Assembly (NCBI RefSeq): GCF_014647035.1
Contig: NZ_BMOK01000006.1
Span: 40,474-104,473 of the forward strand
Direction of reading: 5' to 3'
Length of the DNA stretch: 64,000 bases
Source: Sporolactobacillus putidus
GTDB taxonomy: Bacteria > Bacillota > Bacilli > Bacillales > Sporolactobacillaceae
Shown here: piece after piece, positions 36,937 through 46,755 of the stretch
Layout: each line of letters opens with the position of its first letter
How positions within the stretch are numbered: position 1 is the stretch's first letter
Translations under genes and position numbers: made by a program
The notes under the pieces: model-generated
Told to the model about the DNA's origin: nothing
What the model saw: only the letters and a program-made list of their open reading frames with translations
Database searches by the model: none

Positions 36937-38628
36937 TCAGTTCAGCTGATTCGGAATCAGGCTCTTGCCAAGCGCGATGTTGTCGCTGTAATCGACCGGT
37001 ACATCAATGATCACAGGGCCGTCCTGAAAGGTAAGCCCTTCTCGAAGCACGGCTTCCAGTTCTTCAGGTGCGTTCACGCGCAGGCCTTTCGCTCCGAAAG
37101 ATTCGGCATATTTGACAATATCGATCTTGCCGAAGTCGACACCGGATGTGCGGTTGTACTTCATCTGCTGTTGAAAAGCGACCATATCATACGTGCCGTC
37201 ACGCCAAACGATATGAACAATCGGAAGCTTCAGGCGGACAGCCGTCTCAAGTTCCATTGCCGAGAATAGAAAACCGCCGTCTCCGGAGAGCGACACGGTT
37301 TTGGCGTGGCCATGAACGAGGGACGCCGCCATCGCCCACGGAAGCGCGACACCGAGTGTCTGCATGCCGTTGCTGAACAGGAGTGTCTTCGGTTCATACG
37401 AGCGGAAATGGCGCGCCATCCAGATGTAGTGAGAACCCACATCGCAAGTCACAGTTGTGTCGTCGCTGATTAGATGGCGAAGCGTATGGATCAGGCTGAG
37501 TGGATGAACAAGATTGCCGTTCGGCCGCTTCGGAGGCATATCGCGCGCGTTCAGCTTCACGCGCATTTCATCAAGATAATTCCTATTTTCTTCTGTAATG
37601 TTCAGATGAGTCAGTTTTTCTTTGATCCGGTTGACCGTGCCCGGAATATCGCCGACCAGTTCAATGGAAGGCTGATAAAAGTGATCGATATCGGCCCGGA
37701 CTTCATCCAGATGAATAATTTTGCGTTTCCCTGAGTTGTTCCAGAACTTCGGATCGTATTCCACCGCATCATAACCGATCGTCAGCACAACATCCGCTTT
37801 TTCAAGCACGAGATCGCCCGGCTGATTGCGAAAAAGACCGATACGTCCGAAAAAGTGTTCCTCCATGTCGCGGGGAATGAGGCCTGCCGCCTGGAATGTC
37901 TCCACTACCGGAAAAGAGATTTTTCTGAGCAGAGAGCGGACAGCAGAGACCACCGAGAAGCGATTGGCACGCATTCCGGCCAGAATCACAGGCATTTTCG
38001 CATTTTTCAGCGCTTCAACAGCCGCGTCAACCGCCTCTTCTGCTGCCGTGCCCAGTTTGGGACTTTCCAGCGGCCCAAGCGCATTGACCGTTGTTTTCGC
38101 GGTCAGAACATCCTGGGGAAAGCTGACAACACTCGCTCCGGCTTGGGTCGATTCAGCAGCCCGAAACGCATTGGTTACCACTTCAGGAACATTTTTAGGA
38201 TCAACAACTTCCGCACTGAACTTCGTGATCGGCTGGAACAAAGCAGCATTATCCATCGACTGATGGGTTCTTTTAAGCCGGTCGGCACGCGGTACAGCAC
38301 CGACCAGTGCAACAACCGGATCATTTTCCACGTTGGCGGTAACAATCCCCGTCGCGAGATTCGATGCTCCCGGACCCGAGGTAACGAGGCAGACACCCGG
38401 CTTGCAGGTGATCCGGCCGATGGCTGCCGCCATAAAAGCCGCATTTTGTTCGTGGCGGCAGACGATCAATTCGGGACCCCGATCCTTCAACACATCATAG
38501 ACGGCGTCAATTTTTGCGCCCGGAATACCGAAAATATACTGTACCCCTTGTTTAATCAGGCAATCCACAACCAGTTCCGCTCCGGTAGAAAGCAGCGTTT
38601 CATTCTGTTCTTTCTCAATCCGACTCAC
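36937..38628 (-). CDS. alsS: Catabolic acetolactate synthase
   Basis: 563 residues from GTG 38628, with AAGGAG nine bases upstream; GTG 38637 abuts the site. ThDP enzyme: [19 protein letters not shown], catalytic-Glu region [24 protein letters not shown], and the ThDP-Mg motif [19 protein letters not shown] ending in the NRTS region. Sequence and operon match Bacillus AlsS, which is FAD-independent and makes acetolactate for acetoin rather than valine. Confidence 0.97.
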   Translation of the reverse strand: MSRIEKEQNETLLSTGAELVVDCLIKQGVQYIFGIPGAKIDAVYDVLKDRGPELIVCRHEQNAAFMAAAIGRITCKPGVCLVTSGPGASNLATGIVTANVENDPVVALVGAVPRADRLKRTHQSMDNAALFQPITKFSAEVVDPKNVPEVVTNAFRAAESTQAGASVVSFPQDVLTAKTTVNALGPLESPKLGTAAEEAVDAAVEALKNAKMPVILAGMRANRFSVVSAVRSLLRKISFPVVETFQAAGLIPRDMEEHFFGRIGLFRNQPGDLVLEKADVVLTIGYDAVEYDPKFWNNSGKRKIIHLDEVRADIDHFYQPSIELVGDIPGTVNRIKEKLTHLNITEENRNYLDEMRVKLNARDMPPKRPNGNLVHPLSLIHTLRHLISDDTTVTCDVGSHYIWMARHFRSYEPKTLLFSNGMQTLGVALPWAMAASLVHGHAKTVSLSGDGGFLFSAMELETAVRLKLPIVHIVWRDGTYDMVAFQQQMKYNRTSGVDFGKIDIVKYAESFGAKGLRVNAPEELEAVLREGLTFQDGPVIIDVPVDYSDNIALGKSLIPNQLN

Positions 38629-38779
38629 TTTTTTCACTCCTTCACGTATTTACATCCTTATACCCGACCGGATTTTCTTTTCTCCGAACCGTTCTCATCA
38701 ATTAAATTTTTCATCAAAATTCCATATTTATCGTAACAAAAGTATTGACATTGCTGTGTTTCCCTTTATTATGTATTTT

Positions 38780-38849
38780 ACATCGCACCTTGAGATGTGT
38801 GAAATATATTATTCTCTAGTATATAATATGCAAAAAGAATCAATTGATT
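38780..38849. promoter_or_regulatory. Candidate AlsR operator sites
   Basis: ACATC-N9-GATGT (38780-38798), a 19-bp inverted repeat containing T-N11-A, and AATCAATTGATT (38838-38849) lie in the 280-bp alsS/alsR divergent region. LysR-type regulators bind such sites; assignment to AlsR rests on position. Confidence 0.5.
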
Positions 38850-38908
38850 TTGAAAGCGCAGACATTTATAATTAAACTAATCTCAATCGAAGAGGAGATA
38901 GACGCAGG

Positions 38909-39799
38909 ATGGAATTCCGTCATTTATTGTATTTTATTACGGTCGCAGAAGAACTTCATTTCGGCCGGGCGGCGGCGCGCCTGCAAATGACCCAGCCCCC
39001 GCTGAGCAAACAGATTCAGCAGCTCGAAGAAGAGACAGGCGTTACCCTGTTCAAACGGACAAAAAGGCATGTCGAACTCACAACAGCAGGCGAAATCTTT
39101 CTTCCCGAGGCCAGGCAGATTCTCGCCCAAATGAGACAAGCTGTCGACACGGCCCAGAGAGCGCAGCGCGGCGAATTCGGAAGGCTTGTGATCGGCTTTG
39201 TCGGGTCGGCGACTTATGATATTCTTCCCGAGATCATCAGAGAGTATCGCAGAAAATTTCCTCATGTCGCTGTTGTTCTACACGAATTGTCGACGCCTGA
39301 TCAATTGAACGCGCTGACTGGCGGCCGTATCGACATCGGACTGCTGCACCCTCCTGTAAACAGTTCGCTCATTGAGGCGGAACCGGTCAAGAGCGGCTAT
39401 TGCGCTCTTTCTCTGCCGAAAAACCATCCGCTCGCCAAAAAAGCGAAAATCCGAATCGAGGATCTTCGCGATAGGCCGTTTATCGTCGTCTCACGTGATA
39501 TCTGGCCGGGCCTTTATGATGAATTTCTTTCACTATTCCAGAATGTCGACTTTACCCCGAAAATTGTTCAAGAAGCGACCGAATATCAGATGGTTGTCGG
39601 GCTTGTCTCCGCCGGCATCGGCATCGGTGTCGTTCCAGCCACCGCGGAAAAGCTTTTTAATCTGGAAGTTGTTTATCGGGAAATCGAGGGATTTCCTCTA
39701 AGGGCAGTACTCTCTATGGCGCACCTGAAAAAGAACACGAATCCGGCCTTGAAACAGTTTATCACCCTGACCAGGCGGCTGCGCAGCGCAGAAAACTGA
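38909..39799 (+). CDS. alsR: LysR-family activator of the acetoin operon
   Basis: 296 residues. The HTH MEFRHLLYFITVAEELHFGR and MTQPPLSKQIQQLEEE is almost AlsR of Bacillus (MELRHLQYF). The C-terminal co-inducer domain includes GFVGSATYDILPEIIREYR and SAGIGIGVVPATAE. It should activate alsSD in response to acetate or low pH. GAGGAGATAGACGCAGG precedes ATG 38909. Divergent from alsS. Confidence 0.92.
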   Translation: MEFRHLLYFITVAEELHFGRAAARLQMTQPPLSKQIQQLEEETGVTLFKRTKRHVELTTAGEIFLPEARQILAQMRQAVDTAQRAQRGEFGRLVIGFVGSATYDILPEIIREYRRKFPHVAVVLHELSTPDQLNALTGGRIDIGLLHPPVNSSLIEAEPVKSGYCALSLPKNHPLAKKAKIRIEDLRDRPFIVVSRDIWPGLYDEFLSLFQNVDFTPKIVQEATEYQMVVGLVSAGIGIGVVPATAEKLFNLEVVYREIEGFPLRAVLSMAHLKKNTNPALKQFITLTRRLRSAEN

Positions 39800-39803
39800 G
39801 CGG

Positions 39804-40916
39804 CTACTCGATCAGGTCGTCGTCATCCTTACTCTTTCTTCTTAGACGGATCAGACGGACTACATGAAGAATACAGGTTTTTGCCATCGCGTAGGTCGGA
39901 ACAGCAAGGATCATACCGATCGGTCCGATCCATTTACCAGAAACGAGAAGAAGCACGATGATGGTCAGCGGATGCGTGTTCAGGCGTCTGCCCATGATCA
40001 GCGGTGAAATCAGGTGTCCGTCGAGCTGCTGAACGATGATAATCACAATAAGGACAAACAGCGCCTTTGTTGGCGAGTCCATCAGCGCAACGGCGATGGC
40101 AGGCGTGGCGCCGAGAATCGGTCCAAGGTAAGGGATAATGTTTGTGACCCCGACAATCAGGCCGAGGAGCAGGCTGTAAGGCAGTCCGATGAGCGCGAAC
40201 CCGATGCTGGAGTTGATGCCGACGAATGAAGCGACAATGATCAGACCGCGTATATAGGTGGACAGCGTCGTGCTCAGGTCATTCAGGATCCGGTGCACTT
40301 CATGATGGTAAGGCTGAGGAAAAAACCGGGAAACGGCTTCCGGCAATTTGTTTCCGTCTTTCAGCATATAAAACAGAATAAAAGGGACAGTGACAACAAT
40401 CAGCGCCACATTGGCGATCACGCCGAAAAACAGCGACAACCCTGAACTGGCCTGATTCGTGAAGTGATTCGCCATGTTGAGCAGACCTTGTTGGATCTTA
40501 TCGATCGAATAATAGTTCTGATTGATCAGCCACTGGAATCCCCGCGTGCTGGCAAGCTGTTCAAAGCTCTTCCTCCAGCTGCCGATATAATCCGGCAGCT
40601 GGCTGAAAAGGGCTCTGACCTGATTGCCGAGAGGCGGTCCAACATTAACAACGAGCAGGACAATCAGGCCGGTAAGCACCACATAGATGATCAGAATACC
40701 GAGCGTTTTTGGAATCATGATGCGCTCAAGCAGCTTAACAAACGGACTAAGCAGGAAAAATAAGAATCCGGCAACAATGATCGGGAAGAAAAGCGTCGAA
40801 GTCAGCGTTGCAAGTGGGATAAAGATAAACGAAATTTTTGTGAGAATAAAAATAAGCAGCGCTAAAGCCAGAAGTTCCAGCGTCCAGAAAACCAGCTTTA
40901 AATGTTTTTTTAGCAC
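39804..40916 (-). CDS. AI-2E family (PerM-like) membrane transporter
   Basis: 370 residues with about eight hydrophobic spans. The family hallmarks are visible: the N-terminal IILTK/PIIVAGFLFFLLSPFV, a long soluble segment after the third helix, ILFYMLKDGNKLPEAV, and the C-terminal VTNIIPYLGPILGATPAIAVAL and QLDGHLISPLIMGR. Members export or exchange autoinducer-2 or act as Na+/H+ antiporters, so the substrate cannot be given. The stop lies four bases from the convergent alsR stop. Confidence 0.88.
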   Translation of the reverse strand: MLKKHLKLVFWTLELLALALLIFILTKISFIFIPLATLTSTLFFPIIVAGFLFFLLSPFVKLLERIMIPKTLGILIIYVVLTGLIVLLVVNVGPPLGNQVRALFSQLPDYIGSWRKSFEQLASTRGFQWLINQNYYSIDKIQQGLLNMANHFTNQASSGLSLFFGVIANVALIVVTVPFILFYMLKDGNKLPEAVSRFFPQPYHHEVHRILNDLSTTLSTYIRGLIIVASFVGINSSIGFALIGLPYSLLLGLIVGVTNIIPYLGPILGATPAIAVALMDSPTKALFVLIVIIIVQQLDGHLISPLIMGRRLNTHPLTIIVLLLVSGKWIGPIGMILAVPTYAMAKTCILHVVRLIRLRRKSKDDDDLIE

Positions 40917-41165
40917 GTCAGATCATCACACCTTCAGGACCGGATCGGGAAAAGAATTTTCTCCCCTGATTGGTGCCCTTTTTTCATTATAGCCGCCGAC
41001 CGGCCGTATAATCAATGAATAGTCGTTTCGTGAAGCAATCGCACTGAAAAAAACCGAATAAATGAACCCGGCTGTTTTGATCACACAGCGGTTAAAGCTG
41101 GCAGAAAGCCGTATTTTGGGGTTATAATAATGAGAATGTGGGCTTGAGGAAAAGGACGTGGGCGG

Positions 41166-42614
41166 ATGAGCATTATCTCGATTCTACTGACGATTATTCT
41201 CATTTTAAATTTTTTTCTCGGGGTTACGGTTATTTTCCTCGAACGAAAGAGTGTCAGTTCAACCTGGGCGTGGCTGATGATCCTCAACTTTATTCCGGTC
41301 CTCGGATTCATTTTATACCTTATTTTCGGTCAGAATCTCAGCCGCCGCAAAATTTTTAAATGGGACCACACCGTTCACGAACGTACGAAAGAAATGGTCC
41401 GGAAACAAATGAAAGCCATTATCGACCGGGAATACCCTTTTACCCAGCCGCTTCTTAAAGATTATCATGAGCTGATTTATATGAACCTCAACAACGATGA
41501 AGCACCGCTCACATTGAATAACAGACTGACCATTTATACGGACGGAGAGAATAAATTCCGCCAGCTGCTTCAGGATATCCGCTCAGCGAAGCATCACATC
41601 CATATTGAATATTATATTTTCCGAAGCGATTTTCTCGGCAACGAAGTGATTGATGCATTGATTCTGAAAGTCAAGCAGGGAGTGGTTGTCCGCCTGCTCG
41701 TTGATGATGAGGGCTCAAGGCAGCTTTCGAAGAAACTGGTGCGCCGGCTGATACAAGCCGGGGGAAAATTCCAGACTTTTTTTCCGGGTCATCTGTCAAT
41801 TTTTAATATGCGGATCAATTACCGGAACCACCGCAAACTTGTCATTATCGACGGCAAAACCGGCTATATCGGCGGGTTCAACGTCGGAGATGAATACCTC
41901 GGGCTCAGCAGCAAATTCGGCTTCTGGCGCGATACACACCTGCGGATTGAAGGCGACGCGGTCAACAGCATCCAGTCCCGGTTCCTGCTCGACTGGAATC
42001 AGGCATCAAAAGAGAGGGTCCCTTTTCAATCCTATTACAATACCGATCAGACAACGAAGTATGGAGAGGTCGGTATTCAGATCATTTCCAGCGGACCGGA
42101 TAAAAAGTGGGAACAAATTAAGAACGCGTTTATTCGGATGATTCTGGCCGCCAGAAAGTGCGTATACATCCAGACGCCTTATCTGATCCCTGACGAAAGC
42201 CTGATGAACGCGATATCGATTGCTTCCCTCTCCCATGTCGATGTGCGGATCATGATCCCAAACAAACCGGATCATCCGTTTGTCTATTGGGCAACCTATT
42301 CCAATGTCGGCATCCTGCTCGAAGCGGGCGTACGCGTCTATCTCTATCAGAACGGTTTCCTCCATGCAAAGACGGTTATCGTGGACGACCGGCTGGCGAC
42401 TGTCGGCACGTCAAATCTGGACTTTCGTAGTTTCATGCTCAACTTTGAGGTTAACGCCTTTATTTATCATCAGAAGACAGCCCGGCAGCTCGCCGAAATA
42501 TTTAAAAAGGATATGAAACGATCCAAAGAGCTGACGCTTGAAGAATACAAGAGGCGCCCCTATAATGTCCGCTTTAAAGAATCCATCTCACGTCTTCTCT
42601 CTCCAGTGCTTTGA
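41166..42614 (+). CDS. cls: Cardiolipin synthase
   Basis: 482 residues. Two N-terminal transmembrane helices (about 2-24 and 34-54), then two phospholipase D half-sites: INYRNHRKLVIIDGKTGYIG near 220 and GFLHAKTVIVDDRLATVGTS near 400, each with HxKx4D. It condenses two phosphatidylglycerols at the membrane. ATG 41166 is preceded by AAAGGACGTGGGCGG. Monocistronic with its own terminator. Confidence 0.96.
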   Translation: MSIISILLTIILILNFFLGVTVIFLERKSVSSTWAWLMILNFIPVLGFILYLIFGQNLSRRKIFKWDHTVHERTKEMVRKQMKAIIDREYPFTQPLLKDYHELIYMNLNNDEAPLTLNNRLTIYTDGENKFRQLLQDIRSAKHHIHIEYYIFRSDFLGNEVIDALILKVKQGVVVRLLVDDEGSRQLSKKLVRRLIQAGGKFQTFFPGHLSIFNMRINYRNHRKLVIIDGKTGYIGGFNVGDEYLGLSSKFGFWRDTHLRIEGDAVNSIQSRFLLDWNQASKERVPFQSYYNTDQTTKYGEVGIQIISSGPDKKWEQIKNAFIRMILAARKCVYIQTPYLIPDESLMNAISIASLSHVDVRIMIPNKPDHPFVYWATYSNVGILLEAGVRVYLYQNGFLHAKTVIVDDRLATVGTSNLDFRSFMLNFEVNAFIYHQKTARQLAEIFKKDMKRSKELTLEEYKRRPYNVRFKESISRLLSPVL

Positions 42615-42639
42615 GTAAGGAACTCGTCTGCGTCCCTAA

Positions 42640-42674
42640 AATAAGCCTGTCCCGTGGAAAGGGACAGGCTTATT
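42640..42674. terminator. Bidirectional terminator between cls and the thioesterase gene
   Basis: Perfect arms AATAAGCCTGTCCC and GGGACAGGCTTATT with a GTGGAAA loop between two convergent genes. Confidence 0.9.
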
Positions 42675-42686
42675 CGGCTCTGCCGG

Positions 42687-43136
42687 TTAATGTCTGAATT
42701 CACCGATTTTTCGGATCTGGCGAAGCTCCGGCACCCCCGCGGGCTCATCCTGGTGCTGTCTCAGAATCGTTTTGATCTCCTCCGAAAGAGGAACGACCTT
42801 TTTATTGTTATAATCATAGCCGATCAGCGTCACCCTGCCCCTCGCGTGCCAGTTACCGGCCTCATCGCAGATTGCGTGTTCCACATCGAAACTGGAACGG
42901 GAAATGGTGCTGATCCAAGTATAAATTGTAATTTCTTCCCCATAATTTATCTCATGAATGTAATCGCAGTGTGTTGAAGCGACGATCACATGCCAGTTGT
43001 TTAAGTCCATACTCGGCGTAAACCAGCGGAAAATTTCGCGTTTGCCTTCTTCAAAATAAGTCAGATAAACTGCGTTGTTGACGTGGCCCATCGCATCGCA
43101 GTCATTAAAGCGTACGGGAATCTTTGTCGTTATCAT
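42687..43136 (-). CDS. Acyl-CoA thioesterase, 4HBT hot-dog family
   Basis: 149 residues. The catalytic region RFNDCDAMGHVNNAVYLTYFE near residues 9-29 is the 4-hydroxybenzoyl-CoA thioesterase signature, with the Asp/His of DxMGHVN. A second conserved stretch is IHEINYGEEITIYTWI. Family members hydrolyse acyl-CoA or acyl-ACP thioesters; the substrate is unknown. Monocistronic. Confidence 0.85.
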   Translation of the reverse strand: MITTKIPVRFNDCDAMGHVNNAVYLTYFEEGKREIFRWFTPSMDLNNWHVIVASTHCDYIHEINYGEEITIYTWISTISRSSFDVEHAICDEAGNWHARGRVTLIGYDYNNKKVVPLSEEIKTILRQHQDEPAGVPELRQIRKIGEFRH

Positions 43137-43294
43137 CCAAACCTGCCCCCATGTGAGATAAAGATTTCTTATGTTGCTCTACTGCTCACTAGTTTAGCAC
43201 ACCCTACCCAGGCTGTGTATTCGGAAGGACAGGCGGAACGGACAATGCGGCGCGAATTCAAGCGGGACGCCGCCGGATTCGCGGGCAGAAACAT

Positions 43295-44008
43295 TCAGGA
43301 ATTCGATGCCGCCCTGTATTCGGACGGAGACAGCCGTTCATATTTTTTAAACATCTTGGTAAAGGACGCGTTGTATTCGTATCCAAGCTGGTATGAGATC
43401 GTCAGTACGCTTAATTTTGAATCACGCAGAAGTTCCTTCGCACGGTGGATGCGCAGGTAATGAATATATTCCAATGGAGTCATGCTCATTTTTCGCTTGA
43501 ACCAGTCGCAATAATAGGAAGGCGTATAGTGTTCCATTGCGGCCAATGATTTAATATCGATTTTTTCCGTGTAATGTTTATTGATGAAACGGATGGATGT
43601 GCTGACAGGCTGATCGGCGATTTTCTGCAGTACGTAATTTAATAAAAGACTGACTCCTTCTTTATTATTGTTCGCAGTCTCGGTGAGCATCAGGTCTTTA
43701 ATCGACTGCCACGTTGCATCAATCTGCCAGCTCAGGCCTTCCCGTCTGTCGAGCGCGTCTTTGAAATAAAATGCCGCGTAGTCTTCCGGTATCGCGATCA
43801 CCAGGCTTTCATTGGATACCGATGAAGAGACTGAGTATATCTCCTGAAAAGGCAATAAACACATCTCTGAGTCAGAAATCATTTTACGGCCGCCCAAAGT
43901 TATGAGATTGACCATTCCATGGATCGGTATCATCAGTTTGAAATGCGTCGTACAACAACAGCGGCACTCCGGCCCTACCGATGTAAAGTAATAGTATATG
44001 TTTTCCAC
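43295..44008 (-). CDS. AraC-family transcriptional regulator
   Basis: 237 residues from GTG 44008, preceded by AAGGAGG. The N-terminal 130 residues look like a cupin-type effector domain with an odd Cys cluster (ECRCCCT). The C-terminal AraC double HTH is clear: IDIKSLAAMEHYTPSYYCDW and the signature TISYQLGYEYNASFTKMFKK. Divergent from the glpF-like channel, which it may control; the effector is unknown. Confidence 0.87.
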   Translation of the reverse strand: MENIYYYFTSVGPECRCCCTTHFKLMIPIHGMVNLITLGGRKMISDSEMCLLPFQEIYSVSSSVSNESLVIAIPEDYAAFYFKDALDRREGLSWQIDATWQSIKDLMLTETANNNKEGVSLLLNYVLQKIADQPVSTSIRFINKHYTEKIDIKSLAAMEHYTPSYYCDWFKRKMSMTPLEYIHYLRIHRAKELLRDSKLSVLTISYQLGYEYNASFTKMFKKYERLSPSEYRAASNS

Positions 44009-44397
44009 TGTAGACCGGCCTCCTTATATGTGCTTTCCATTGTCTTGCGGATCATCAAGCGGCTGTTTTTGATGCAGCCGGTGATCCGGACTGGCATTAG
44101 ACGCTACCTGGGTGCAGCGAAGTCAAAAGTCCTCTGTTCTTTCCCACATGAGAGTATATCAAAAAAAATACTGCAGCACTGTGACGATGTTGTTAACAAG
44201 CAGCGTTCCAGTATGCCCATGATCACAAAAACCAGAATTTGAAATGACAGGAGTCAATAAATATGCATTTTGAAAACGTATTCTCATAAATATGAACAAA
44301 ATCAAACGAAAAAATGGAAAAGAAATCGAAAAATATTGCCTTTATACTCTTTCTGTCATAGTGCTATTTATTAAATCTTCAGGGGGAAACTTGAAAA
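44009..44397. other. Divergent AraC/channel intergenic region
   Basis: 389 bp. A weak TTGCCT, 17 bp, TAGTGC promoter lies about 40 bp before the channel gene. No repeat or leader RNA was recognised. Confidence 0.35.
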
Positions 44398-45111
44398 ATG
44401 ATGCATCAACTCGTCGCGGAATTTTTGGGCACGGCTTTAATGATTATTTTTGGTGTCGGCGTGCACTGTTGTGAGGTGCTGAATACTTCCAAATATCAGG
44501 GATCAGGACACATTTTTGCCATCACCACGTGGGGGTTCGGTATCACCATTTCTTTGTTTATTTTCGGGGATGTCAGCATTAATCCGGCTATGGTCGTTGC
44601 TCAGGCTGTCCTGGGAAATATCCCCTGGGCAAATGTCATTCCTTACAGCATCGCGGAAGTACTTGGCGGAGTCGCCGGCTCTGTAGCCGTCTATATTGCC
44701 TATGCCGATCAGTTCAAAGCATCTGTCGACATCGACAGAGTAAAAATACGCAACATCTTCTCGACCAATCCAAACGTACGCAACCTGCCTCGGAACTTTT
44801 TTGTCGAATTTATTGATACGTTTATTTTTATTACGGCCATCCTGGCAATTGCAAGAATTCATACACCTGGCATCGTTCCGATCAGTGTCGGACTGCTCGT
44901 TTGGGCAATCGGCATGGGCATGGGCGGCCCGACAGGGTTTGCAATGAACCTCGCCCGTGACATGGGGCCGCGTATCGCTCATGCCATTCTTCCGATACCT
45001 GGCGGCAAGGCAGACAATGATTGGCAGTACGGTATTCTTGTTCCGGGTATTGCACCGTTTCTTGGCGCGATCTGCGCGGCCTTCTTCGCAAAAGGCTTTC
45101 TGGGCCTCTAA
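44398..45111 (+). CDS. Aquaglyceroporin (glycerol/lactate facilitator family)
   Basis: 237 residues of the MIP family with six hydrophobic helices. The first NPA half-helix is SINPAMVVAQAVLG near 62. The second reads GFAMNLARDMGPRIAHA near 180, NLA in place of NPA but retaining the Arg of the selectivity filter. The short length and the PIPGGKADNDWQYG segment resemble lactic-acid-bacterium GlpF/LarD channels, which conduct glycerol, water or undissociated lactic acid. A lactate channel would suit a lactic fermenter, but no lar or glp genes are beside it. The product is a channel of this family; the substrate is inferred. Confidence 0.88.
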   Translation: MMHQLVAEFLGTALMIIFGVGVHCCEVLNTSKYQGSGHIFAITTWGFGITISLFIFGDVSINPAMVVAQAVLGNIPWANVIPYSIAEVLGGVAGSVAVYIAYADQFKASVDIDRVKIRNIFSTNPNVRNLPRNFFVEFIDTFIFITAILAIARIHTPGIVPISVGLLVWAIGMGMGGPTGFAMNLARDMGPRIAHAILPIPGGKADNDWQYGILVPGIAPFLGAICAAFFAKGFLGL

Positions 45112-45152
45112 ATCACGCTGTGCATTATCGAACAGCATCTCCATCTAAATAC

Positions 45153-45196
45153 AAAACAGCAAAGCAGGAATTTCACCTTGCTTTGCTGTTTTTTTA
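45153..45196 (+). terminator. Terminator after the aquaglyceroporin gene
   Basis: Arms AAACAGCAAAGCA and TGCTTTGCTGTTT (one mismatched pair) followed by TTTTTTT. Confidence 0.88.
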
Positions 45197-45255
45197 GCTT
45201 TGTTAATAAAAACAATTTATTGAATTTATACTTGAAATACACTTGATGAATCTTC

Positions 45256-45915
45256 TTAAACTTCACTTTTTCTGCTGAAAACAGTTTTAAGCCAAACCAA
45301 GATAATGGGTATTAAAGAGATAAAAACAATCAGCAGCATGATGATGGAAAAATGAGCCTTGATAAACGGAATCTGCCCGAAAAAGAAGCCCGCCAGAAGT
45401 CCCGCAAGCGTCCAGGCGGCGCCGCCCAGCACATTATAGAGAAAGAAGAATGGGTAGTTCATTCTGCTCCCGCCGGCGATAAAAGGAATGAATGTGCGGA
45501 TGAAAGGAACAAATCTGCCAAGGAACACGGCGAAGCCGCCATATTTATTGAAAAACCGCTCGGCTTTCTCCATTTTGTCCTGATTAATCAATTTATTGAA
45601 AAGATGGTGTTTCTCAAGCGTCAGACCAAGCTCCCGTCCGATCCAGTAGTTTACGGTATCCCCAAGAACGGCGGCAAGAACAATCAGGAGAATCAGCAAC
45701 CAGAGATTAAGTCCTGAACTGCTGTGTGCGGCAATCGCGCCCGCAGCGAATAACAGTGAATCGCCCGGAAGAAAAGGACAAATCACAAGACCGGTTTCGA
45801 TGAAAATAATGACAAAAATGATCCCGTAAGTCCATATGCCATATTGATTGACAATGGTCAGAAGCAACCGGTCAATATGTAGAAAAACATTAATGATCCA
45901 TGATAAAGCGCTCAT
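45256..45915 (-). CDS. DedA-family membrane protein
   Basis: 219 residues with five or six hydrophobic spans. DedA hallmarks: FIETGLVICPFLPGDSLLFA near 40, LGDTVNYWIGRELG near 85, and the amphipathic segment FNKYGGFAVFLGRFVPFIRT with the conserved Arg residues near 128. Bacterial DedA proteins support undecaprenyl-phosphate or phospholipid recycling and proton homeostasis. GGGGGAGACG precedes ATG 45915. A second, larger DedA relative occurs at 54994-56280. Confidence 0.92.
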   Translation of the reverse strand: MSALSWIINVFLHIDRLLLTIVNQYGIWTYGIIFVIIFIETGLVICPFLPGDSLLFAAGAIAAHSSSGLNLWLLILLIVLAAVLGDTVNYWIGRELGLTLEKHHLFNKLINQDKMEKAERFFNKYGGFAVFLGRFVPFIRTFIPFIAGGSRMNYPFFFLYNVLGGAAWTLAGLLAGFFFGQIPFIKAHFSIIMLLIVFISLIPIILVWLKTVFSRKSEV

Positions 45916-46096
45916 GCAAACGTCTCCCCCGACTGTCTAATTTAAGAACATCTTCAGTATTATCCTACCGGAATTCGGATAAATAATAAACCCTTTTTCA
46001 TGATCCCGGTCTCAATGCAACAGTTTATTCCCCTTTTCTGAAAGAAAACTGAAAGATTTACGATCCGCCCGTTTATTCACCATTTGTTCACAAAAA

Positions 46097-46133
46097 AACG
46101 CCGGACGGCATGAATTTCAGCCGTCCGCGCGTT
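46097..46133 (-). terminator. Terminator of the glutaredoxin-like gene
   Basis: Minus-strand stem GACGGC / GCCGTC, extended by GCG pairs, followed by TTTTTTTG. Confidence 0.8.
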
Positions 46134-46180
46134 ATTCTTTCAAATTAAATTCAGGTTACTTCCCGGCCGGGCCGCTTTTC

Positions 46181-46453
46181 TTAATAACCCACAGCCTCTT
46201 TCATAAAATCAGTAATGGTTTCTTCCTTGGAGTCGCTCAATACGGCGCCGGTTTTTTTATCAATGAATGTCGGAACAGTCAGGAACTGATATTTCTCCTT
46301 GAGTTCTCCAAAACGATCCATATCGTTTTCCCTGACGAAAAATTCAATCTGGTCATTGTACTTTCCGCCCAGCGCTTCATTCAAAACGACTTTAGCCCGT
46401 TCGCAGTAAGGGCATCCGATTTTTGTAATCATAAGCACTTTTTTGTCATCCAT
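46181..46453 (-). CDS. Glutaredoxin-like protein with CPYC active site
   Basis: 90 residues with a thioredoxin fold: a first strand VLMITKIGCPYCERAKVVL with the CPYC dithiol at about 14-17, and the cis-proline motif LTVPTFIDKKTG near 60. It likely reduces disulfides or mixed disulfides in the cytoplasm, with bacillithiol or NrdH-type reductants. AGGAGG lies about twelve bases before ATG 46453. It could serve the class Ib reductase as NrdH, but the active site and context do not prove this. Confidence 0.8.
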   Translation of the reverse strand: MDDKKVLMITKIGCPYCERAKVVLNEALGGKYNDQIEFFVRENDMDRFGELKEKYQFLTVPTFIDKKTGAVLSDSKEETITDFMKEAVGY

Positions 46454-46755
46454 GATCTTGTCATGCCTCCTCCTATTTCTCTTTCATCGACCTCATTGTA
46501 ACAAGCGTAGAAGGTGCTGTCATTTCTTCTGCTCAGGCATCGGCAATCATGTCTTCTTTTCATAACGCCCGATTGAAAACCCGAATATCCTGCAGGATCT
46601 TAATTCGCCTTCTTTATATAAGAAGATGTGTAAAAGCAGATCAGTGCAGGGTTATAAACCGATGATTTCGCTCCCGCCAGGAGATATTTTCCTTAATTTT
46701 GTTTCTATGAACATTATGGATTGGGGCAACTTAAGAAGCGAAGGGGGGATTAATT
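46454..46755. other. Intergenic between divergent glutaredoxin-like and CBS genes
   Basis: About 300 bp holding the promoters of both genes. No defined box recognised. Confidence 0.3.

Noticed and set aside
43083..43460. 125-residue plus-strand ORF
   Set aside because: Runs from the thioesterase start antisense into the AraC gene, with no ribosome site.
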